This document shows, piece by piece, positions 58,210 through 64,000 of a stretch of 64,000 bases of DNA. The stretch is from SIAQ01 sp963767835 (GTDB taxonomy: Bacteria > Planctomycetota > Planctomycetia > Gemmatales > Gemmataceae). The DNA lies in NCBI GenBank assembly GCA_963767835.1, contig CAVYFY010000011.1:62001-126000 (forward strand), in the 5' to 3' direction. Position 1 is the stretch's first letter. Every line of letters begins with the position of its first letter. Position numbers and translations under genes: made by a program. The notes beneath the pieces are model-generated. The model saw nothing but the letters and a program-made list of their open reading frames with translations. It ran no database searches and had not been told where the DNA came from.

Positions 58210-59610
58210 ATGCCTCTACATCACATTCATCCGTTGACACGTAGGGAAATGCTGCGCACCTGTGCCAGCGGGTTCGGCGCCGTCGCCTTGGCCGCACTCC
58301 TGTCCGAAGACGCCGCGCCGCAACCGAACGGCACGCATCATCGGCCGCGCGCGCGCAACGTCATCTTCCTCTACATGGACGGCGGCGTCAGCCAGGTCGA
58401 TTCGTTCGATCACAAGCCGATGCTGGAGTGCTATCATGGCCGCGATCCACACACCGTCTTTCAGGTCGAGCCGACGCAGTTCAACAATGTTGGCCGGGTG
58501 ATGATGTCGCCGTGGCGGTTTCGCCGCCACGGGCAGAGCGGCCGCATGGTCAGCGAGCTGTTTCCCAACATCGCCCGCCATGTCGATGATCTCGCGTTCG
58601 TCCACTCGATGACCTCGCGCTTCCCCGAACACACCAGCGCCAACTATTTCCTGCACACCGGCTCCGGTCTCCAGGGCCGGCCGAGCATGGGAGCCTGGCT
58701 CAGCTACGGCCTGGGGAGCGAAAATCGCAACCTCCCCGGCTTCATTGTCCTCAATGGCGGCCTCATCCCTCCCGGCGGGCTCGACAATTTCAACAGTGGC
58801 TTCCTCCCCGCCGCCCATCAAGGCTCCGTGTTCCGCCCCGCCGATCCCGCCGTCGCCAACATCCGTCCCCTCGAAGCCAATCCCGATCAACAGCGCGGCA
58901 AGCTCGATCTGCTACGGCAACTCGATCGCGCCGCCCTGGAACGAATCGGCCGCGTCGATGAGATCGAGGCTGCTATCGCCAATGGGGAGACCGCGTTTCG
59001 CATGCAGGCCGCCGTCCCGGAATTGATGGATTTGAGCCGCGAGTCGAACGCCACCAAGGAGCTTTACGGCATCCATGCCGCGTTCAACGGCACGCGCATC
59101 TTCGCCACCGAATGCTTGCTCGCCCGCCGACTGGTCGAGCGCGGCGTGCGCTTCGTCGAATTGACCTGCCCGAACCTCGGCCACGACCGCTGGGACCAGC
59201 ACTCCAACCTGAAGCGCGGCCACGAGGACAACGCTCGCGCCGTCGATCAGCCGATCGCCGCTCTCCTACGCGATTTGAAGGCGCGCGGCTTGTGGGACGA
59301 CACGCTGGTGGTCTGGACCGGCGAATTCGGCCGCACGCCGTTCGCCCAAGGTTCCGATGGCCGCGATCACAATCAATACGGCTTCACGCTCTGGCTGGCC
59401 GGCGGCGGCGTCAAGGGGGGCACGTCCTATGGCGCCACCGACGAGTTCGGGTACAAGGCAGTTGACGGCGTGCGCGAAATGCACGATCTGCACGCCACCA
59501 TGCTGCACATCCTCGGCGTCGATCACACCCGGCAGACGTTCCGCTTCGGCGGCCGCGACATGCGTTTGACGGATGTGCATGGCGAAGTGATCCACGAGGT
59601 GTTGGCCTAA
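58210..59610 (+). CDS. DUF1501 domain protein (Tat-exported, sulfatase-like)
   Basis: A 466-residue protein with a twin-arginine-type signal (PLTRREMLRTCASGFGAVAL) and the DUF1501 region: NVIFLYMDGGVSQVDSFDHKP, SRFPEHTSANYFLHTGSGLQGRPS, TLVVWTGEFGRTPFAQGSDGRDHN. The alkaline-phosphatase/sulfatase-like fold of this family is known, but its substrates are not; in planctomycetes these genes usually pair with a DUF1549/DUF1553 cytochrome protein, absent here. ATG 58210 is preferred to the in-frame 58174. Confidence 0.92.
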   Translation: MPLHHIHPLTRREMLRTCASGFGAVALAALLSEDAAPQPNGTHHRPRARNVIFLYMDGGVSQVDSFDHKPMLECYHGRDPHTVFQVEPTQFNNVGRVMMSPWRFRRHGQSGRMVSELFPNIARHVDDLAFVHSMTSRFPEHTSANYFLHTGSGLQGRPSMGAWLSYGLGSENRNLPGFIVLNGGLIPPGGLDNFNSGFLPAAHQGSVFRPADPAVANIRPLEANPDQQRGKLDLLRQLDRAALERIGRVDEIEAAIANGETAFRMQAAVPELMDLSRESNATKELYGIHAAFNGTRIFATECLLARRLVERGVRFVELTCPNLGHDRWDQHSNLKRGHEDNARAVDQPIAALLRDLKARGLWDDTLVVWTGEFGRTPFAQGSDGRDHNQYGFTLWLAGGGVKGGTSYGATDEFGYKAVDGVREMHDLHATMLHILGVDHTRQTFRFGGRDMRLTDVHGEVIHEVLA

Positions 59611-59616
59611 GGTTCC

Positions 59617-59654
59617 CGTTTAGCGTTCGCGCGGCGCCATGCGAACGCTAAACG
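59617..59654. repeat. REP palindrome, family B (RAYT 3' side)
   Basis: CGTTTAGCGTTCGCG and its complement enclose GCGCCAT, forming a tight 15-bp hairpin 14 bp from the RAYT stop. Same family as 11092-11141, 60286-60327 and 61964-61980. Confidence 0.85.
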
Positions 59655-59668
59655 AATGCCGGCGGGAA

Positions 59669-60245
59669 TTATCCTGGCAACCATCCATCGTACGCCGCCA
59701 CGAAATCCCAGTTTTGCTCCGGCCAGCCGATTTGCAACGGATTGCTGCGAATGTATCGGATGATTCGCTCGAAATCGCGCACCGTGTTCAGGAACCCCTT
59801 CCAGCCTGGGCCTTTCGTCCACACCGGATGCGTCGCCGCACGCTCGGCAGCCTCGATCAGTGCCGTCCGACTCGCCTCTTGCAGCATCTCCACCATATCC
59901 TCCGCCCGATCGTGATGTCTCCGAATCAGCACATGGACATGATCCGGCATCACGGCACAGGCATAACATACATACCCCTTGTCGGTAATCTGCTCGCCAA
60001 GAATCCTGCCGACCAGGGCGATTTCATCGTCGTCGAGAGGCATGACGGGATGTTTCAGCGTCTTGAGCCTTGCCGTGGAATTCACGCAACGTCCTGCTGG
60101 ACGGCTGTTGCTTCTTGCGGCCGAAATGGAGTGGTCCGAGATCCTTGATTTTGGCGATACGCACTTCCTTGGAAGTGCTGCCGCGTGGATCATTAGGCAG
60201 CCAGTAGCCATACACGGTCCAGATGAGGTGATAGCCGGCGACCAT
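59669..60245 (-). CDS. REP-associated tyrosine transposase (RAYT-like, HUH), frameshifted
   Basis: About 191 residues restored, related to the Y1 HUH transposases of REP elements. The start MVAGYHLIWTVYGYWLPNDP at 60245 and LGPLHFGRKKQQPSSR are in the first frame; after REFHGKA one extra base at about 60063-60072 shifts to LKHPVMPLDDDEIALVGRIL. The HUH motif is CAVMPDHVHVLIRR, and FERIIRYIRSNP holds the candidate catalytic Tyr. Flanking palindromes of one family lie on both sides (59617-59654, 60286-60327), the hallmark of RAYT loci. A recent, nearly intact copy; the frameshift may be a sequencing error. Confidence 0.83.
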
Positions 60246-60285
60246 GATGCCTCCATTGCTGGATACCGCGAAGCCGTGTGATTCA

Positions 60286-60327
60286 GCGAACGCTAAACGA
60301 AGACAGGGTTTTCGTTTAGCGTTCGCG
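60286..60327. repeat. REP palindrome, family B (RAYT 5' side)
   Basis: GCGAACGCTAAACGA and the complement enclose an AGACAGGGTT spacer; it lies 41 bp from the RAYT start and about 20 bp from the esterase stop. Confidence 0.85.
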
Positions 60328-60345
60328 CCGCCCCGCGCGGCGACA

Positions 60346-62343
60346 TCACTTCCGCTTCAACTTATCCGCCGCCCCCGCCAGCCGATAGATTTCCGCCGTC
60401 CGATCGAACGCCGGATCGTTGCCGCCGATGATAGTCAGCGGCGTCGGCGCGAGCAAGCCGAGCGCCTCGGGAATGTCGAGCACGCGCATCACGTTGAGGA
60501 AATACGGCCCCTCCTTGTGCGACTTCGGCGGATCGATCACGATCACTTCCTTGATCGATGGCTCGAACAGGGCGGCGTAGGCGGCGAGGATGCCATCGCG
60601 ACCATAACCACCAATTCTGATGTCCTTGAGTTTCCATTCCTTCCGCAGGTAATGAACCGACTCAATGAAGTCCAAGATTTTCCCCTGATCCGCTGTGTGA
60701 CCAAGCAAAACATGGCTGCGCTCAACGTAGTTCGGAGGTGATTTTCGCGTCCAAGCAAACGAGTTTTCGCCTATTGGGCTAACCAGTACCATATCGTGTT
60801 TGCCATTCTCTTTTACCACCAATTCGATGCGTTTTTGCGGAGCATCTGGAAAATCGAGAAATATTAAGAGCGGCGAGGAATCATTTACTTTTTCCGAAGG
60901 AATGATGATGGCTTGTCGGCTTGCCGTTTGCACGAAAAGACTGCCCATTACCATATATCCCTTACCGCTCGGAATCATCGCGGGAAAGGGACGGAAACTC
61001 TTATCTCGCAACTTCGCAATCATCTCCTTCTTCCACTGCGCAAACTTCCCTCTCCCCGGCAACGTGACCTTCCCCGCCGGGATGAACGTCTCATCGATCC
61101 GCCCATTGAGCGCATCCTTCGGCACATCGGCGTCCTCCGGAAAGACACGCAGGTCGCGGCCCTTGAGCGGCGTGTACCGGGCGCAATCCTCGACCTTTGC
61201 CGCCGTATCGCCCTTCAAATGCTTGTTGAAAAAGCGGAAGACGGCGACGCGCAGATCGGGACGATAATCGTGGCCACCGGGGGAAATGTATTCCTCCACG
61301 AGACCCCCAAGAACGCTGCGCTTATCCTGGGGCTTCGCGTACATCTCGTAAATCTTGGTCAGTTTCGCGAAAATGCGGCGATTGGCGTCCATCGGGAAGA
61401 TCGCGTCCTTGTCGCTGTTGGCGAACAGCAGCGGCCGCGGGGCGACCATAGCGGCGATCGTGGTCCAGTCCCATTGGTACTTGTTGTAAAGGAACATGCA
61501 ATCGCAATGGCTGTTGATGCCTTTTTGCTTGACGTAGAATTCCAGATCGCTCATGCCGCTGACGGGGACGGCGACTTTGACGCGGTCATCGGCGGCGGCG
61601 ATCCAGAAGGTGGCCGCCCCGCCGCCGGAGATGCCGGTGACGCCGATCTTGGCGGGATCGACATCGGCGCGGGTGCAGAGATAATCGATGGCGCGGATGC
61701 CGTTCCAGCATTCGACGGCGGCGGGGCTGTAGCCGATCGAGTGCCACCAGAAGCGATTTTCGGGTTTGGCTTTGTCCTTGACATGCCGCCAGGGGTCGCC
61801 AAAGGTTCCGTGATGGACGCCTGGGATTTCGCCGAGCTGGAGCGTGTCGAGGATGATGCAAACGTAGCCATTGTTGGCGAACCAGAAGCCGTGGTCCTGG
61901 AATGCGGTCTTGTTGCCGTCACGGCCTTTCCAGGCATGGCCGCAGACGTAGACGATGGCCGGTCTTCGTTTAGCGTTCGCATCGCCTTTGGGCCGATACA
62001 AATTCGCCGTCACATAGAGCCCCGGCTTCGATTGGAAATGAATCTTCTCCACGACCACGCCGTGCGCTTCCACTTCGCCGGTCACGGTCGCCTTCAGCGG
62101 CGTCTTCTCCGGGATGGGCCACAAGCCCAGCATGTCCATGTATTCCTGGTACAGCCGTGGCCGCTTCTGCTTCCATTCCTCAAGCGTCTTGGCGCCGTCG
62201 AGGAATTTCGCCGAAAGCTTGTCGGTCTCGGCGGCGAGATATTTCTCGATCATCACGTCGCCCGGCTTCGAGTTTTTCTTGTCTTCGGCGCACAACCCGG
62301 CCGGCAGGAGGATGCACAAGGACGCGGCAAGAAGAAAACGCAT
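60346..62343 (-). CDS. Secreted acetylxylan-esterase-like hydrolase with repeat-derived insertions
   Basis: 665 residues with a signal peptide (MRFLLAASLCILLPAGLCAE). The alpha/beta-hydrolase region shows RPAIVYVCGHAWKGRDG, the nucleophile GISGGGAATFW, VAVPVSGMSDLE, APRPLLFANSDKDAIFP (acid Asp) and SPGGHDYRP (His), so the catalytic site is complete; the C-terminal 250 residues form a second, probably degenerate hydrolase-like region. Two stretches are encoded by palindromic-repeat arms: DANAKRRP (around residues 120-127, family B at 61964-61980) and AKPQDKRSVLGG (about 335-346, family A at 61302-61335). Deacetylation of polysaccharide is the usual family role. Confidence 0.85.
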   Translation of the reverse strand: MRFLLAASLCILLPAGLCAEDKKNSKPGDVMIEKYLAAETDKLSAKFLDGAKTLEEWKQKRPRLYQEYMDMLGLWPIPEKTPLKATVTGEVEAHGVVVEKIHFQSKPGLYVTANLYRPKGDANAKRRPAIVYVCGHAWKGRDGNKTAFQDHGFWFANNGYVCIILDTLQLGEIPGVHHGTFGDPWRHVKDKAKPENRFWWHSIGYSPAAVECWNGIRAIDYLCTRADVDPAKIGVTGISGGGAATFWIAAADDRVKVAVPVSGMSDLEFYVKQKGINSHCDCMFLYNKYQWDWTTIAAMVAPRPLLFANSDKDAIFPMDANRRIFAKLTKIYEMYAKPQDKRSVLGGLVEEYISPGGHDYRPDLRVAVFRFFNKHLKGDTAAKVEDCARYTPLKGRDLRVFPEDADVPKDALNGRIDETFIPAGKVTLPGRGKFAQWKKEMIAKLRDKSFRPFPAMIPSGKGYMVMGSLFVQTASRQAIIIPSEKVNDSSPLLIFLDFPDAPQKRIELVVKENGKHDMVLVSPIGENSFAWTRKSPPNYVERSHVLLGHTADQGKILDFIESVHYLRKEWKLKDIRIGGYGRDGILAAYAALFEPSIKEVIVIDPPKSHKEGPYFLNVMRVLDIPEALGLLAPTPLTIIGGNDPAFDRTAEIYRLAGAADKLKRK
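61302..61335. repeat. Single arm of family A repeat, in frame within a CDS
   Basis: Core CGCTGCGCTTATCCTGGGG matches the family A palindromes at 6270-6342 and 12154-12222; here only one arm is kept and it is read in frame. Confidence 0.8.
61964..61980. repeat. Family B REP arm, in frame within a CDS
   Basis: CTTCGTTTAGCGTTCGC, identical to the REP arms next to the RAYT gene, is embedded in the esterase coding region. Confidence 0.75.
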
Positions 62344-62458
62344 GACGGCGCTCCTTTCGGGGAAATATCAACTCGTGCGATGATACCACCTGGCGGCGGA
62401 CAAGCCCAGAGAAATGCGACGCTTGACATCTGACCTACGATTGCGGAAAATCCCCTCC

Positions 62459-63298
62459 ATGCTGTTCATGGAACCCAACGAGACGCGCTATGATCTGCGC
62501 TGGCGGATGCTCGGCACTGATGTGCGCGTCCATCCGATGTTCTGGCTCTTCAGCGCCTTCATGGGATGGTACACATTGCAGATCGGCATCCCGAATCTTT
62601 TGATCTGGGTCGGCTGCATGTTCGCGTCCATCCTGATTCACGAATTCGGCCACATCTTGATGGGGCAGGCGTTTGGCTCGCACGGACACATCGTGCTGTA
62701 CGGCTTTGGCGGCCTGGCGATTGGCAGCAATCGACTGGAAAGCCGTTGGCAGCGCATCGCGGTCAGTTTCGCTGGTCCTTTGGCGGGATTCGCTTTCCTG
62801 GGTCTCCTCCTCGCGGTCCTGTGGCTGTACGATCCGGACGGATTTGGCTTTTACGCGCTGCTGGCGTGGGCCGATCTCGGCTTGCCGGTGGGTGAGGGGT
62901 TTCGCATGGAGGCCGTGCCGCGAATTTCGCATCCGCTCGCGTTGGAGGCGGTCAGCAATTTGATCTTCATCAACCTGTTTTGGGGCCTGATGAACCTGTT
63001 GCCCGTTTGGCCGCTGGATGGCGGGCAGATCAGCCGGGATGCGTGGATGGGCGCTTCGCCGGATACGGGCCTGAAGCATTCGCTCGGATTGTCGATGTTG
63101 GTGGCGGGATTGCTGGCCATCCATTGCATCTTGGAGCGGTTCGGCAAATCGCTCTTGCCGTTGCACATCGGCTCGCTTTACATGGCGATCTTATTCGCGG
63201 TGCTGGCCCTGCAAAGCTTTCAATTGATGCAGCAAGCGCACGCCGAGGAGCGCTGGCAGGACGAGCACTGGGATGACGGGGACGATAAATATCGCTGA
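62459..63298 (+). CDS. Site-2 protease family (M50) membrane protein
   Basis: A 279-residue polytopic intramembrane metalloprotease. Catalytic HEFGH at 61-65; the third ligand region is NLLPVWPLDGGQI near 196-208. Soluble strand VLYGFGGLAIG after the first core helix. Unlike RseP there is no PDZ domain, so it belongs to the SpoIVFB-like/rhomboid-adjacent group III. Acidic C-terminal tail (EERWQDEHWDDGDDK). Start ATG 62459; the frame opens earlier at 62414. It overlaps the next gene's upstream region slightly. Confidence 0.9.
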   Translation: MLFMEPNETRYDLRWRMLGTDVRVHPMFWLFSAFMGWYTLQIGIPNLLIWVGCMFASILIHEFGHILMGQAFGSHGHIVLYGFGGLAIGSNRLESRWQRIAVSFAGPLAGFAFLGLLLAVLWLYDPDGFGFYALLAWADLGLPVGEGFRMEAVPRISHPLALEAVSNLIFINLFWGLMNLLPVWPLDGGQISRDAWMGASPDTGLKHSLGLSMLVAGLLAIHCILERFGKSLLPLHIGSLYMAILFAVLALQSFQLMQQAHAEERWQDEHWDDGDDKYR

Positions 63299-63317
63299 CT
63301 GCCGGGACGATTCCGCC

Positions 63318-63803
63318 ATGTTCACGCCGATTCTTGCCACGCTCGGCTATGTGCTGTCGCCGGACGGCAAACAAGTGCTGCTGATCGAGCGCAATCGCCG
63401 GCCCGAGGACGCGCATTTTGGCAAATTTAACGGCCTGGGGGGCAAGCTGGATCCGAACGAGGACATCGTCAGCGGCATGAAGCGCGAAATCCGCGAGGAG
63501 GCCGGCATCGAATGCACCTCGCTCCAGTTGCGCGGCACTATTAGCTGGCCCGGCTTCGGCAAGCACGGCGAGGACTGGTTCGGCTTCATCTTCCTCATCG
63601 ACGCCTGGACCGGCACTGCCAAGACCGATAACCCCGAAGGAACCTTGAGGTGGACACTTGTTGAGAGGATTCTGGAGTTGCCGCTCTGGGAGGGGGATCG
63701 CCATTTCGTGCCGCTGGTATTCGATCGCCGCGTCGGGCAATTCCACGGCGTGATGCCGTACCGCGCTGGCAAGCCAGTGCAGTGGAATTGCGTGCACATG
63801 TGA
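63318..63803 (+). CDS. Nudix hydrolase (8-oxo-dGTP diphosphatase-like)
   Basis: A 161-residue Nudix protein with a complete box: GGKLDPNEDIVSGMKREIRE then EAGIE (about residues 41-65), matching GX5EX7REUXEEXGU. It resembles MutT/NUDT1-type enzymes that clean oxidised purine nucleotides, with a conserved N-terminal ATLGYVLSPDGKQVLLIERN. Start ATG 63318 with 20-bp gap to the M50 stop; the frame is open to 63273, inside the M50 gene. Confidence 0.9.
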   Translation: MFTPILATLGYVLSPDGKQVLLIERNRRPEDAHFGKFNGLGGKLDPNEDIVSGMKREIREEAGIECTSLQLRGTISWPGFGKHGEDWFGFIFLIDAWTGTAKTDNPEGTLRWTLVERILELPLWEGDRHFVPLVFDRRVGQFHGVMPYRAGKPVQWNCVHM

Positions 63804-63804
63804 A

Positions 63805-63870
63805 GGCGAGCCGAACTGCCTAAGCGGCCGGTTTCCGCCTAAACCGGCTCCTCACGGAGCTCGGCTCGCC
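63805..63870. repeat. Palindromic repeat (GGCGAGCCGA arms)
   Basis: GGCGAGCCGAACTGCC and a right arm GAGCTCGGCTCGCC, with an inner pair (CGGTTT/AAACCG), immediately after the Nudix stop. Confidence 0.7.
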
Positions 63871-63939
63871 AAGCCTTGCCGTGAAAGGTATGATGAATAT
63901 GGGAAGAAAAGCGCGATCCTTGCAGGCGGGGGAAACGTA

Positions 63940-64000
63940 GTGAGACAAGACATCGATTTCATCCTGGAAGGCTGGAAATATCAGCCGGGCATGCCGCAGG
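63940..64000 (+). CDS. Start of a further gene, truncated by the window edge
   Basis: GTG 63940, with a G-rich stretch about 10 bases upstream, opens MRQDIDFILEGWKYQPGMPQ and the window ends. The pattern resembles UVR-motif-containing conserved planctomycete proteins (D-x-D-x-x-L-x-x-W...KPG), by recall only. No stop within the window. Confidence 0.45.
   Translation, partial: MRQDIDFILEGWKYQPGMPQ

Noticed and set aside
5962..60072. Programmed ribosomal frameshifting as the explanation of the split genes
   Set aside because: The eleven sites share no slippery motif and affect unrelated genes in both directions; indel errors explain them more simply.

Overview
The window reads as a GC-rich chromosomal segment of a planctomycete, probably close to Gemmataceae/Pirellulales. 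This rests on recognisable gene families: a DUF1559 pseudopilin, a DUF1501 protein and a Gfo/Idh/MocA oxidoreductase with twin-arginine signals, a TIGR03067-type secreted protein, a VIT/VWA protein, a secretin with a very long N-terminal region, and a RAYT-type transposase. No rRNA, tRNA or CRISPR array is visible. The one structural RNA is RNase P RNA (rnpB, minus strand, about 39682-40175).

Layout. 1-15.7 kb holds mostly single-gene metabolic units: a DUF1189-like membrane protein, an alpha/beta hydrolase with a Uma2 nuclease, a luciferase-like oxidoreductase, an MFS transporter with a large soluble insertion, surE, a creatininase-family hydrolase, a TIGR03067 protein, an AI-2E transporter, folD, a PLP dehydratase, an epimerase and the dxr-rseP pair. 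16-21.5 kb holds a VIT/VWA protein, small orphan proteins, a DUF433/DUF5615 toxin-antitoxin-like pair and glgC. 21.6-31.5 kb holds the 4.9-kb secretin gene, its neighbour, a lipoprotein and an HTTM membrane pair. 31.9-39.5 kb holds an RRM RNA-binding protein, a Gfo/Idh/MocA protein, a lone OLD-family ATPase/TOPRIM nuclease, an amidohydrolase and a PrpD-family protein. 39.7-45.2 kb holds rnpB and two secreted TPR proteins. 45.5-54 kb is a membrane-fusion-protein plus two-RND-pump operon. 54.2-64 kb holds the pseudopilin with a 55-aa lipoprotein, an AI-2E/GntP operon, a DUF1501 protein, a RAYT with its REP palindromes, a secreted esterase, an M50 protease, a Nudix hydrolase and the start of one more gene.

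Two things stand out across the whole window. First, it is full of intergenic palindromes of at least a dozen unrelated families (REP/MITE-like). Several have entered functional sequence: two are embedded in frame in the esterase, others form the 3' ends of three coding regions, and one occupies the P12 position of rnpB. A RAYT gene flanked by one of these REP families is a plausible mobiliser, and a 189-bp MITE-like element sits inside another repeat. Second, eleven otherwise well-preserved genes each carry one single-base frameshift. Their number, even spread and frequent location in short GC runs make sequencing or assembly error more likely than decay; I give restored full-length spans and mark where the frame breaks.
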